This document shows positions 9,006-19,291 of a stretch of 64,000 bases of DNA, in pieces. The position numbers were made by a program, and so were the translations under genes. The notes beneath the pieces were generated by a model that worked only from the letters and a program-made list of their open reading frames with translations, searched no databases and was not told the origin of the DNA. Source of the stretch: Porticoccaceae bacterium UBA4026. Its GTDB lineage: Bacteria > Pseudomonadota > Gammaproteobacteria > Pseudomonadales > Porticoccaceae. Position 1 is the stretch's first letter. Each line of letters starts with the position of its first letter. Where the stretch lies: assembly GCA_002382445.1 (NCBI GenBank), contig DGAQ01000024.1, positions 1 through 64,000 on the forward strand. The letters are read 5' to 3'.

Positions 9006-9156
9006 GCCTATACTCTCTTATTTTTGGAGTACCCTAACAGGGGTGAAAAATAATACAAGCATGACGTTAAAGCCCGGTATAGGAAACGATGTGTGTATCT
9101 GAAGTAAAAGTAATTTATCATCAGATAATAATGATAATTGAGTTAATTGATAACTA

Positions 9157-10293
9157 ATGTCTAGCCAAACTACGTTACCAAAAATACTGACTTTAGTGTT
9201 GATTTTGGTGGCTGCAACCTTAATGTTTTCGCCTTTCAAATCAGACATACAAGATTGGCTCACTCTTGAGGCTAATGCGCACATCAATGAGCTAATGGCC
9301 CGCCCTAATAATTATCTAATGTCAGAGCCAGAACCTATTGCAGGAAAATCAGCAACCGCCTCACAAACAGCCGCCAACCCGTTGACCGACGAAAACTCAA
9401 CTTTGGATCTATGGTTTGATCGAAGCCAAACCCAAGCATTAATAGTGCAACGGCAAGGAAAAGTTGTCTATGAACGTTACCAGGCAGACGCCGAACGGGG
9501 TCTGAACGTTAACGGCATGTCTATGGCTAAAACTATCATCGCAATACTTGTAGGGGTGGCTATTGATGATGGTTTAATTAATTCTGAGACCGACCTCATT
9601 AGCCTTTATCTACCCGAGCTGATGATTGAACAAGACGCGCGAGTAGAAATAAGGGATCTTTTAAGGCATACATCGGGAATTCAATCCACTAATAGGGATA
9701 TCCGAGCCACGTTAAATAACAAATTATTAGACCTTGCCAACAGGGAGCTTTCGTTCAGTGGCGACAGAGGCTTTCGCTATGACAATATAAACTACCATCT
9801 CTTAACGCTAATTCTTCAGCGCCTCTACCAAAAGCCTATCAACGAACTCATTGGAGAAAAGGTTTGGCGGCCGCTTGAGCTAGAGGGTGCCTCTATAGTC
9901 ACTTCCGCAGGATACTGTTGTTTATTTGCCACCGCACAATCCTGGTTAGCAATAGGCAACCTCTACCTGAACCCCACCAATACCCTTGTATCAAAGAGCT
10001 GGTTAACCAAAATGGTAAAGGATGTCTTGGTGCCCAAATCGTTCTATGTGCAGTCAACAGGCAAGTCCGTCGGCAATTCCTATGGGTATCATATTTATGG
10101 AGGCTTAGAGGATTTACCTGGGGTTTTCTGGATTGAAGGTATGGGACTGCAAGTCATTATGATTAATCCAACAACACAAACCATTGTTGTGCGTTTGGGT
10201 GGAATTCCAACGGGTTTAAATCGCAACTCTAATCGTGGAGACCCTTCCATCATTGGACCTCTATTAGACACCCTATCTGCTAGCACTCTTTAA
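9157..10293 (+). CDS. Membrane-anchored or secreted serine hydrolase, class C beta-lactamase/CubicO family
   Basis: 378 residues. A hydrophobic segment at about 8-26 serves as signal or anchor. The catalytic motif Ser122-Met-Ala-Lys125 (SxxK), HTSGI near 171 and Tyr208-Asp-Asn210 (YxN) are all present, so the enzyme should be active. The family hydrolyses esters, amides or peptides. It precedes three receptor genes by 379 bases on the same strand and might process their ligand in the periplasm, but this is only positional. It is distinct in sequence from the CubicO-type gene at 3071. Confidence 0.82.
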   Translation: MSSQTTLPKILTLVLILVAATLMFSPFKSDIQDWLTLEANAHINELMARPNNYLMSEPEPIAGKSATASQTAANPLTDENSTLDLWFDRSQTQALIVQRQGKVVYERYQADAERGLNVNGMSMAKTIIAILVGVAIDDGLINSETDLISLYLPELMIEQDARVEIRDLLRHTSGIQSTNRDIRATLNNKLLDLANRELSFSGDRGFRYDNINYHLLTLILQRLYQKPINELIGEKVWRPLELEGASIVTSAGYCCLFATAQSWLAIGNLYLNPTNTLVSKSWLTKMVKDVLVPKSFYVQSTGKSVGNSYGYHIYGGLEDLPGVFWIEGMGLQVIMINPTTQTIVVRLGGIPTGLNRNSNRGDPSIIGPLLDTLSASTL

Positions 10294-10672
10294 AAGACCA
10301 CTTCTCGCTCAAAACATTTTAATCAGAGGAATTTAAAAGGTCGATAAAACCCCCATCCATTATCCGAACAACCATTTTCTATGCATTTTAGACATTATTG
10401 GTCTATTTTCATTATATGGGTCTAATTTATGATGAATTCACACTATCACCAACGGATTCTTTGCCCATAGAGAGAATTAATGATAAATAGTTTATTCATT
10501 AACGATCAAAAGTTATTCACCCTTTAGTTAAAGTCTAGTGTAAGGTACGAGTTAGGTCTTTTTTTCGGTCAGTTTATTACTAAAACCCGTGCTGGATGGA
10601 GAGGCTTAGTTAGATTGAAGTGAAAGTAATAGCACGAAATAAATACTATTATACAAATTACAGGGGTTTATT
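10294..10672 (+). promoter_or_regulatory. Intergenic region before TonB-dependent receptor 1
   Basis: An AT-rich stretch of 379 bases without a credible gene. It should carry the receptor promoter. The sequence CAGGGG about eight bases before the ATG is the ribosome-binding site, and the same CAGGGGT precedes receptor 2. No clear operator was recognised. Confidence 0.4.
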
Positions 10673-13297
10673 ATGCACAAGACATCATTTCGTAAAATTA
10701 TCAGTAGTATGGCCATTGGCGTTGCCGTCGCATCTAGCGGTGCCTATGCAGCAGAGCTTGAAGAAATCATCGTAACAGCCAACAAACGCGCAGAAAATTT
10801 GCAAGACGTTGCCATTTCCATGTCCGCAATTAGCGGATCTAAAATTGAAGAAGCCGGCCTCCATAGCTTCGGAGAACTTAGCGCCTACATACCCAATCTA
10901 TCAATCACTGAAAATGCTGTGAATACCATTATTGGTATGCGCGGAGTTGGCATTGGTGCCAACCAGTCGTTTGAGCAATCTGTCGGCATTTACGTTGATG
11001 GTGTGCATTACGGTAAAAGTCGCCAAACGAGAACAGGTTTATTTGATCTGCAACAAGTTGAAGTGTTGCGTGGACCTCAGGGTATCTTGTTTGGCAAGAA
11101 CACTCTTGCTGGCGCAATCAACGTAACCTCAGGAACACCAACTGTTGGTGATGAGTTTGCCGGTAAAATCTCGGTTAACAAAGAGTCTAATGGAGGGCAA
11201 ACAGTCGAAGGCAATATATCTGGTTCATTGTCAGATACCTTTGCGGTACGATTTGCCTATAAAGACCATCAAGATGATGGCTTTACAAACAACTCACTTA
11301 TGGCAGGAGCAACGTTTGTTGGTGAGCCTACCCCAGGTGCTGTTCAATCGACTTTCCCCTCTACCGATGAAAGCATGTGGCGTCTAAGCGCAGTTTGGGA
11401 GCCTAATGACAGCACCAGCGTTGAGTTAAAACATGCGCAAAGTGACCATGTTCGGGTTGGTGGAACAGGCGTAGTCACCACCTTCTCCCCTCTAGCTAAT
11501 ATAGCCTCCTCCAACGCTCTAATGTATGGAACGATGGGCGCTGTCTATCCGGCATTAGCCGCAGCGGTTGCCGCAGGTGTCCAAGATGGCTACCGTGATG
11601 CTATTTCTTTCGGTGGTTGTGACCTTGCAGCGTCAATGGGTCGCTCGCATAAAGTGTGCGATGACGGTGGTGAGATGCCTGAAGGTACAGACACAAGTAC
11701 CCAAGACACTTCATTAAAAATTGAAGTGGAACTGGCCAACGGTTACACCCTTAGTTCGGTCACTGGAATGAACAAGTACGAATACGAAGACGGTATGGAT
11801 GCTGACTGGTTACCGGTTCGGTTTATTGGTCGAAGTGATATTTCCGACTATGACCACACAAGCCAAGAGTTCCGCATCTCCTCCCCTGTCGAAGATGATT
11901 TTTCTTGGGTAGGTGGTCTTTATATTGATGATCAGGAACAATTAATTAATCGCTTAGTGGCCGTGGATGCCACCTTTGGTATTCCAGGTACAATGCCGTA
12001 CATCCTCGGAGTGCCAGGGCTGGATACTTTCTTATTCTTCCCGCCTGCCACCGCTGCCTTTTTTGGCCTTCCCTTTGGTTTAGAGGGAGTGACTAAGTTC
12101 CAATCAGTCGGTCGTATCTCCAGTTGGCAACAAGAGACCGAGTCTTGGGCTGTATTCTTCCAGGGTAAATATAACCTGACTGATAGTTTGACATTAACCG
12201 CAGGTCTTCGTTATACCGAAGAAGACAAGACTGCTTCTGCCAAAATGAACCTTACCACGGGGTCTACTGGACTAACTACTCCTAATCCGTCTCCATTGTT
12301 AGGTGCCCTTATGGCTTCTAGTTTCGCGTCTTGGGACCATGACTTTACTGAAAGCCGATCAACAGACCAGTTAATGCCTGCTGCGAATCTGGAATGGGCA
12401 CAGTCTGAAGACAGCATGTTCTATGTTAGCTACTCAGAAGGTTTCAAGAGCGGTGGATTTAATGCGGTAGATGATCAAAACCCTACGTTTAATGCTGATG
12501 GAACGACCAACCCAACGGAACCCGGACTTGGTTTTGAGTATGATGATGAAACCGCAAGCTCCTTTGAAATTGGTGGAAAACACAGCCTGATGGATGGCGC
12601 TATGACCCTTAACTGGGCTTGGTTTGACAGTACTTACGAAGATCAGCAAGTATCGACCTTTGTTGGTCTGGGCTTTGTGGTAACCAACGCCGCGTCAACC
12701 GATGTTACTGGTGTAGAAATCGACATGAAATGGCAAGCGACTGATAATCTGCGATTAGGTGCTAACTTTGCAATCATGGACGGCAAGTACGGTTCATACC
12801 CAGGTGCTGGTTGTACTGCAGCGCAAGCTTCCGGGTTACTTGGTCTAGGCACACTTACCGCTGATGATGGTCAAAACCATTCATATGACGGATGTACTGC
12901 CAAGTTTAATCCAGGCAATGGTGCACAAACCGGTTCGGGCGCACAAGATCTTGCCGGCGGACAGGTAGGGACTGACTACAACGGCTCATTGACTGCTGAT
13001 TACGCTAGACCCCTATCTAATGGTGTGGTCTGGTACACCAGTGTTGATGTTAACTTCACCGATGGCTTCTTTATGGCCGGCGACATGGATCCGATTGATT
13101 ACTCAGATGGTTTTGAGAAGGTCAATGTTCGTACTGGACTTCGTGGCGACAATTGGAACATTATGGTTTATGGTAAAAACATCACTGATGAGATTACACC
13201 GCAAGGTGCCTTTGATATTCCCCTGGCGGCTGGATCTCACGCGAGATACATGACGCCGGGTGAAGTATGGGGTATGCGTCTTAGCTTCGACTTTTAA
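10673..13297 (+). CDS. TonB-dependent outer-membrane receptor 1
   Basis: 874 residues. The signal peptide ends near the SGAYAAE segment and is followed at once by a TonB box (EEIIVTANKR). The plug domain follows, with VEVLRGPQGILFGKNTLAGAI-type core residues, then a 22-strand barrel ending in aromatic LSFDF. It belongs to the large class common in marine and sphingomonad-like gammaproteobacteria whose ligands are mostly unknown. It takes up a scarce compound across the outer membrane using energy from TonB. An extracellular loop carries paired cysteines (GGCDLAAS and HKVCDDGG). Receptor 2 is a close paralogue immediately downstream, so the pair arose by tandem duplication. It has its own terminator. 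Confidence 0.95.
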   Translation: MHKTSFRKIISSMAIGVAVASSGAYAAELEEIIVTANKRAENLQDVAISMSAISGSKIEEAGLHSFGELSAYIPNLSITENAVNTIIGMRGVGIGANQSFEQSVGIYVDGVHYGKSRQTRTGLFDLQQVEVLRGPQGILFGKNTLAGAINVTSGTPTVGDEFAGKISVNKESNGGQTVEGNISGSLSDTFAVRFAYKDHQDDGFTNNSLMAGATFVGEPTPGAVQSTFPSTDESMWRLSAVWEPNDSTSVELKHAQSDHVRVGGTGVVTTFSPLANIASSNALMYGTMGAVYPALAAAVAAGVQDGYRDAISFGGCDLAASMGRSHKVCDDGGEMPEGTDTSTQDTSLKIEVELANGYTLSSVTGMNKYEYEDGMDADWLPVRFIGRSDISDYDHTSQEFRISSPVEDDFSWVGGLYIDDQEQLINRLVAVDATFGIPGTMPYILGVPGLDTFLFFPPATAAFFGLPFGLEGVTKFQSVGRISSWQQETESWAVFFQGKYNLTDSLTLTAGLRYTEEDKTASAKMNLTTGSTGLTTPNPSPLLGALMASSFASWDHDFTESRSTDQLMPAANLEWAQSEDSMFYVSYSEGFKSGGFNAVDDQNPTFNADGTTNPTEPGLGFEYDDETASSFEIGGKHSLMDGAMTLNWAWFDSTYEDQQVSTFVGLGFVVTNAASTDVTGVEIDMKWQATDNLRLGANFAIMDGKYGSYPGAGCTAAQASGLLGLGTLTADDGQNHSYDGCTAKFNPGNGAQTGSGAQDLAGGQVGTDYNGSLTADYARPLSNGVVWYTSVDVNFTDGFFMAGDMDPIDYSDGFEKVNVRTGLRGDNWNIMVYGKNITDEITPQGAFDIPLAAGSHARYMTPGEVWGMRLSFDF

Positions 13298-13315
13298 TGT
13301 TTTTAGAAGGGTAAT

Positions 13316-13345
13316 AAAAAAGGACGGGTTTCCCCGTCCTTTTTT
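13316..13345. terminator. Bidirectional terminator after receptor 1
   Basis: A 30-base hairpin with six A residues, GGACGGG, a TTTC-type loop, CCCGTCC and six T residues. The A and T tails let it act on both strands. It is the exact reverse complement of the hairpin at 16275-16304 behind receptor 2. Confidence 0.93.
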
Positions 13346-13688
13346 ATTTATCTCAAATGACCGCTCGGTCGCGAATACCACATTTTAACAAGTTTGTACC
13401 CCTAACTTTTTAAACAGGCCCAAATACATTGTCTCCCGAAAGACACGTCGAAAGCTAAAAAGTTCCTGGCAACCCCTGCCATCTTCATCTGAACCCCATT
13501 CGCCGACGTGAGACTTTTTAATTTATAAAAATCTTCATGTATATTCTGTATGGTTTTTATAGGTAAAGTGACGATCACCGGCACAGAACGAAAAAGCTTA
13601 AGTTGTACTCGTTCCAAGAAAATGATAAATAGGCGTTTGTATATCTGTAAAATCTACTGAATACAAAAATAAATCACAGGGGTCATTT
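13346..13688. other. Intergenic region between receptors 1 and 2
   Basis: 343 bases with no convincing gene. It holds the receptor 2 promoter and the CAGGGGT ribosome-binding site just before 13689. Short open frames on the minus strand overlap the receptor 2 signal-peptide region and lack family likeness. Confidence 0.4.
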
Positions 13689-16244
13689 ATGAATAACAAA
13701 TCATTTCGCACACTTAGCGCGTTAGCAGTCGCTATCGCCACAGCTTCTAGCGGTGCCCATGCAGCACAGTTGGAAGAAATTATTGTAACTGCGCAAAAGC
13801 GCGCAGAAAGCTTACAAGATGTTCCCATTTCAATGGTAGCAATAGAAGGCTAAAAAATCGAAGATGCGGGCATTCACAGCCTTAGCGGCTTGTCAGAATT
13901 TGTACCTAACCTTGGAGTTTCAGAAAATGCGGTTAACAGCATTATTTCTATGCGTGGAATTGGCGTTGGAGCCAATCAATCTTTTGAACAATCTGTAGGT
14001 GTTTATGTTGATGGTGTCCACTACGGCAAAAGCCGGCAGGTAAGAACGGGCCTGTTTGACTTGGCTCAAGTTGAAGTATTGCGAGGACCCCAGGGTATCC
14101 TCTTTGGCAAGAACACACTCGCGGGTGCTATAAACGTAACATCAGCATCAGCTGAAGTTGGTCAAGAGACCAGCGGTAAATTTAACATCAGCCGTGAGAG
14201 CCATGGCGGTCAAATAATGGATGCGGCTGTCAGCGCATCACTGTCAGACACTTTGGCGATAAGAATTGCTGCAAGAGATCGCACAGATGACGGCTATATG
14301 TCGAACGGCTATGCCGCGACAGGAATTTCTGCAATGCCTACCACCGATGAAAGAATGTGGCGCATCAGTGCAACCTGGGAGCCAACTGAAAATACAACAG
14401 TAAAAATAAAGCATGGCCAAAGTGATTATGTGCGATTGGGTTCCACTGCTGTAATTACCACCCTCGCACCTTTACCCAACATCGCTCAGTCAAATGCTCT
14501 TATGTATGCAGTAATGGGAACCTACCATCCTACTGTGGGTGCTAACGCCGCAGCGGGCGTAGTCGATCCATATCGAGATGCAATTTCACTAGGCGGTTGT
14601 GCTTTAAGAGAATCCTTAGGCCGCAAAGCCTGTGAAAATGGTGAACGACCCGAGGGAACAGATACACAAACTTCTGACACTTCAATGAACATCAACATTG
14701 ACCTGGCGAATGGCTACACCCTAACGTCAGTCACTGGAAACTCTGGTTATGAATATGAAGATGGAATTGATGCTGACTTCTTGCCTGTTCGGTTTATCGG
14801 TCGCAGTGACATCTCTGACTACAACCAAACAAGTCAGGAATTTAGACTTGCCTCGCCAGTTGATCAGCGCTTTTCTTATGTGACTGGTGCTTATTGGCAA
14901 ACACAAACACAAGAGATTGATCGGACGGTAATAGTTGACGGTACTCTTGGTGTTCCTGGATTTATGTCTGCAGTCACCGGCTGTACTAGCTTTCTGAATG
15001 TGCCTGCAGCTGCTCTTCCTCCTGGTTATTTCTGCATCGACGGTGCGACATCGTTCGATCAAGCCGGCCGAATTGTAAACTGGAAGCAAGAAACTGATTC
15101 CTGGGCAGTATTCTTCCAAGGCAAGTATGACTTAACCGATACCCTTAGCGTGACCGCTGGACTTCGTTACACTGAGGAAGATAAAGAAGCTGTCGCCACA
15201 ACTGATCTAACCGCTAGTGCGACTGGGCTAGCTACGCCAAGCCTCAACGGGGCATTAGCTGCCATAAACGCCGGTGCCTTTGGCGTTTGGGCTCACGCGT
15301 TTGACGAGAGTCGGTCTACCGACCAGTTGATGCCTGCTGTGAATCTGCAGTGGCAGCGATCTGAGGATAGCAAGTTCTATGTCAGCTACTCTGAGGGATT
15401 CAAAAGTGGTGGATTTAATTCTGTAGGTGACCAGAATCCTGCTTTTGCAGCTGATGGTACCGTGTTGCGAACCACACCTGGAGTTGGCTTTGAATACGAC
15501 GACGAAACGGCAAGTTCTTTGGAAGTCGGTGGCAAACATACGTTGCTAGATGGTGCCATGAGCATCAACTGGGCCGTATTTGACAGCACTTATAAGAACC
15601 AGCAAGTTTCTACCTTTGTTGGCTTAGGATTTGTGGTTGCCAATGCTGCCTCTTCAACCGTCCAAGGTATGGAAGTAGAAGCTCTCTGGCAGGCAACTGA
15701 TAATCTAAGGTTGGGAGCCAACCTAGCGCTATTGGATAGCCGCTACGACAGCTTTGATGCTGCTGGTTGTACCGCAGTGCAGGCATCTGCCCTACTAGGG
15801 TTGGGAACTATTACTTCAACTTCAGCTGTAACCTCAGCTCTTGGCTGTCAAGCTCAGTTCAAAGGTGATGGAACTCAGGGTGGTTCAGCGCAGGATCTTT
15901 CTGGCGGCCAGCAAGGTGCTGATTTTGGTGGTTCATTAACGGCTAACTATAGTAAGGCGATCAATGCTGACATGATGTGGTTCGCCGCTGTAGATTACAA
16001 CTTCACCGACGGTTTCTACATGACTGGCGATCTTGACCCTATTGATTATCAGGATGGGTTTGAGAAGTTAAATGTGCGCTTTGGCTTACGTGGAGAGAAC
16101 TGGGATATCATGGTTTATGGTAAGAACGTGACTGATGAGATAACCGCGTCCGGTGCAGCTGATGTCCCATTAGCGTCTGGCTCGCACTTCCGTTACATGG
16201 CGCCTGGTTCGACTTGGGGTGCTCGTTTTGGTTATAGCTTTTAG
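13689..16244 (+). pseudogene. TonB-dependent receptor 2, interrupted by an in-frame TAA at codon 55
   Basis: Translation from ATG at 13689 gives a signal peptide (SSGAHAAQ), TonB box (EEIIVTAQKR) and the start of the plug, then meets TAA at 13851-13853. The frame then stays open for 796 codons to 16244. Alignment with receptor 1 across the break is seamless: receptor 1 has SGSKIEEAG where this gene has EG-stop-KIEDAG, so one C-to-A change in a TCA serine codon explains it. Without the stop the product would be 851 residues. No good restart with a signal peptide exists downstream, so the gene should be non-functional unless the stop is read through, is polymorphic or is a sequence error. The rest shows no decay. 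Confidence 0.9.
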
Positions 16245-16274
16245 TCGACAACCAAGTGTGCTTTTAAATAGTAT

Positions 16275-16304
16275 AAAAAAGGACGGGGAAACCCGTCCTT
16301 TTTT
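16275..16304. terminator. Bidirectional terminator after receptor 2
   Basis: A 30-base hairpin with six A residues, GGACGGGG, AAA, CCCGTCC and at least six T residues (seven in the genome). Base for base it is the reverse complement of 13316-13345, meaning the loop is flipped while the stem stays the same. Confidence 0.93.
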
Positions 16305-16538
16305 TATCCTCTCATTATAAGTGACCAGCCAGTCCAACAACTCAAAATTCAGCAACTTAACGCACTTCCCTTGCCATAAGGCCCCACCTTAAACAAGCAC
16401 CCAAATATACCAATTCATATAATTAATACACTCCAATTTGAACTTTTTTTAAAGTTTAATTTATTGCATATTATGGAAATATATACTACTGTCGCGCCCG
16501 AAATTTATGCAAAACCATATAACTCACGGGGATCTTCA

Positions 16539-19040
16539 ATGAACAAGAAACTATTTAGTGCGTTAGCTATCACTATCGCCACCGCTTCGAGCAGTGCTTA
16601 CTCAGCGCCACTTGAAGAAATTATTGTCACAGCCAATAAGCGTGAACAAACTCTTCAGGATATTCCTGTGTCAGTTTCAGTGACAAGCGCAGAACAAATC
16701 CAGCAGTCTGGTATCGTGGACTTGATCGATTTACAAAGCGCTGTTCCTACTTTGAGAGTAAGCCAGTTACAAAAAACGTCGCAAACTAATTTTATTATTC
16801 GTGGTTTTGGTAACGGCGCTAACAACCCAGGCATCGAGCCTGCGGTAGGCGTCTATATCGATGGCGTATCTCGCACCCGCTCTGCAGGAGCCATGGCCGA
16901 TTTACCTACTATTGAGCGTGTGGAAGTATTAAGTGGCCCACAATCGACATTGTTTGGGAAAAATGCGTCAGCCGGTGTGATCAGTATGACCACTAAATTG
17001 CCTGAAAGAGATTTTGGCGGCAGTGTTGGAGTGACCGTTGGAAACTATGGATCTAAGATACTCAAAGGCACCGTGACTAATGCAGTCACCGATACCGCTT
17101 CGTTTAGATTATCAGCCAGTGTTAACAAGGCTGATGGTTATGCAACCAATCTTACCGATGGTAGTAGCTTAAATGGTCGTGATCGATCGGCCATACGAGG
17201 ACAATTATTACTAGAGCCATCTGATGATCTGACTGTACGAATCATCGCGGATTATAATTCAATGGATGAAGAATGCTGTATAGCAACTTCTCTTGTTGAT
17301 GGCTTTACTTCCGGTTTAACCGCCGCTTTAGCCGTGGCAAATGGGTACGGGTTCGCTCCAATTGACCCCTTCGCACGAGAGTCTTACATGAATGATAGTG
17401 CCGATGGTACTAAGAGACCTCGCAACCAACTAACAGGTAAGGGTCTATCTGTACAGGTTGATTGGAATCTTGATTTTGGTACATTGACATCGATTACAGC
17501 CAAACGGAATCAAACATCTGATACCACATTTGATGCTGATTTCTCAGGAGCTGACTTAGTGGCTGAAAACCGAGCAGATCAAGAGTTCGATAGCTTCACA
17601 CAAGAAATTCGCCTGACCTCAAATGGTGATGGTCCAATGCAGTGGATGGTCGGTGGATACTATTCTGAGCTAGATGTTGATCACTTTAGAAATGTTACCT
17701 TTGGTACTCAGATCTATCCTTTTGCCGACACTCTAGTCACGGCAGGACTGTCTCAAGCGATTGCTGCACAAGCCGCAGCAGGATATATCGCGGCAGGTGG
17801 CCCTCCAGCGGGCGCTGAGGCGTATGCCGCTGCAGCTGTTGCCGCTACTTTAGGACCTGTAGGCGGATCTGGGATTAACTATGTGGGTGCAGCTTTTGGC
17901 GTTTGTGTCGTCAATGCGGTGGCCTGCTCTGATATTTTTTATGTCCCAGGTACTGGATTACCACATGAAGCCTATACAATGGATAATAAATCAACATCGT
18001 TTTTTGGCCAAGTTGATTATGACCTTTCCGACAAACTAACGGCAACGTTCGGTCTAAACTACACAGATGACAAAAAAGATGTCGTCTCAGACGTACGAGT
18101 GGTTGATGCTTTCGCCGCTTTACCATTTGAAGCTGCTGGACTGGGCGCATTAACAGGGTTGCAATTCTTTAAACCTTTCGTTAACTATCCTAATGCCGAC
18201 GAATCAGGTGATTTTGATTCGGACGATCTGACTCATACTTTGCGTCTTGCTTATTCAGCGGATGACGACACCACGGTTTATGTCAGTCACTCAACAGGTT
18301 TCAAAGCAATCTCTGTTAGTCTGACTGTAGATGCGCGAGACTTGCGTTCTGCAGATCCTGAAGAGGCTACCTCACTCGAATTCGGGATTAAAAAATCATT
18401 TGACAACGGTTATGTCAACATCGCTTTATTTGACCAATCAATCAAAGGTTTTCAGTCCAATGCATTTACCGGAACTGGCTTCAACCTGGTCAATGCAGGC
18501 GAGCAAAGTCACAAAGGTATCGAGTTTGATAGTATGCTTTCTGTGTCTGAGAATCTTGTTCTTCGTCTCTCAGTCTTGGCGCTAGATCCAGTCTATGATG
18601 AATTCTTGAAAGGTTCATGTGATACCACTGGTCTGGCAGCTGCTCAGTATCAATGCCCTGAAGGTCAACGCTTTACAGATCTTTCTGGATTGACTCCATC
18701 AAGCGTGCATGAGTTAAGTGCCAACGCCAATGCCGTGTATTCTTTTGATGTTTCTAATTCAGTGAATGGTTTCGTTAGACTTGAATATGTCTATGAAGAT
18801 GAAGTCAAGATAGCTGATCTCATCCCTGCGTCTATTGCGGCCACCAGCTCTGATAACTTTAATGCCAGCATTGGAATGAGTTCGAAGGCAAATGGATGGA
18901 GCTTATTGTTATGGGGTCGCAATCTTACAAATCATGAATCTCTGATTAGCGCCTTCCCGACTACAGCATCGCCGGGTAGTTTTTCTGGCTATCCCAATGC
19001 GCCTCGTACCTATGGTTTGACGTTCCGCAACGATTTTTAA
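16539..19040 (+). CDS. TonB-dependent outer-membrane receptor 3
   Basis: 833 residues from ATG 16539, chosen because GGGGATC lies just upstream and a proper signal peptide follows; longer upstream starts would add an unlikely leader. The signal peptide ends near SSAYSAP, followed by the TonB box EEIIVTANKR, plug residues RVEVLSGPQSTLFGKNASAG and a barrel ending in TFRNDF. Its N-terminal 45 residues resemble receptor 2, but the plug and barrel diverge, so it is a more distant family member than receptors 1 and 2. The ligand is unknown. It has a strong terminator and precedes the SDR/AGPS-like cluster on the same strand, from which it is transcriptionally separate. Confidence 0.95.
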   Translation: MNKKLFSALAITIATASSSAYSAPLEEIIVTANKREQTLQDIPVSVSVTSAEQIQQSGIVDLIDLQSAVPTLRVSQLQKTSQTNFIIRGFGNGANNPGIEPAVGVYIDGVSRTRSAGAMADLPTIERVEVLSGPQSTLFGKNASAGVISMTTKLPERDFGGSVGVTVGNYGSKILKGTVTNAVTDTASFRLSASVNKADGYATNLTDGSSLNGRDRSAIRGQLLLEPSDDLTVRIIADYNSMDEECCIATSLVDGFTSGLTAALAVANGYGFAPIDPFARESYMNDSADGTKRPRNQLTGKGLSVQVDWNLDFGTLTSITAKRNQTSDTTFDADFSGADLVAENRADQEFDSFTQEIRLTSNGDGPMQWMVGGYYSELDVDHFRNVTFGTQIYPFADTLVTAGLSQAIAAQAAAGYIAAGGPPAGAEAYAAAAVAATLGPVGGSGINYVGAAFGVCVVNAVACSDIFYVPGTGLPHEAYTMDNKSTSFFGQVDYDLSDKLTATFGLNYTDDKKDVVSDVRVVDAFAALPFEAAGLGALTGLQFFKPFVNYPNADESGDFDSDDLTHTLRLAYSADDDTTVYVSHSTGFKAISVSLTVDARDLRSADPEEATSLEFGIKKSFDNGYVNIALFDQSIKGFQSNAFTGTGFNLVNAGEQSHKGIEFDSMLSVSENLVLRLSVLALDPVYDEFLKGSCDTTGLAAAQYQCPEGQRFTDLSGLTPSSVHELSANANAVYSFDVSNSVNGFVRLEYVYEDEVKIADLIPASIAATSSDNFNASIGMSSKANGWSLLLWGRNLTNHESLISAFPTTASPGSFSGYPNAPRTYGLTFRNDF

Positions 19041-19070
19041 TATGGCTTTAAGAAATAGACGATAACCGAG

Positions 19071-19100
19071 AAGTGCAACTCTAAAGAGTTGCACTTTTTT
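19071..19100 (+). terminator. Rho-independent terminator after receptor 3
   Basis: A 12-bp stem (AAGTGCAACTCT with AGAGTTGCACTT) with a two-base loop and a run of seven T residues, starting 31 bases after the receptor stop. Confidence 0.93.
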
Positions 19101-19161
19101 TATTGACTCTCTCAGCGTGCGCCGAACCGGCAATCATGATCGATCTGTATCTTTAATAATC

Positions 19162-19187
19162 AAAAAGACGGCAAACTCGGTCTTTTT
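19162..19187 (+). terminator. Second hairpin, probable backup or bidirectional terminator
   Basis: AAAAAGAC pairs with GTCTTTTT around a ten-base middle (a further C-G pair may extend the stem). It lies about 60 bases after the first terminator, before the promoter region of the SDR gene. Confidence 0.6.
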
Positions 19188-19291
19188 GTTTTGTGACCCT
19201 AACGTCATATTCAGACGAGGAGATATTGTCTACTTAGACTATGATAGGATCGTAAAAGATCGCTAATCGTCATAAGAAGAGTAAGAATATT

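Noticed and set aside
3071..10293. Antibiotic resistance by the beta-lactamase-like genes
   Set aside because: Both CubicO-type proteins and the metallo-beta-lactamase-fold protein belong to branches dominated by esterases and other hydrolases; nothing points to beta-lactam hydrolysis.
13402..13828. Minus-strand open frames before receptor 2
   Set aside because: They overlap the receptor 2 signal peptide, have no ribosome-binding site and resemble nothing.
13851..13853. Programmed recoding of the TAA codon
   Set aside because: TAA is not used for selenocysteine (TGA) or pyrrolysine (TAG), and no special downstream structure was seen. A point mutation or error is simpler.
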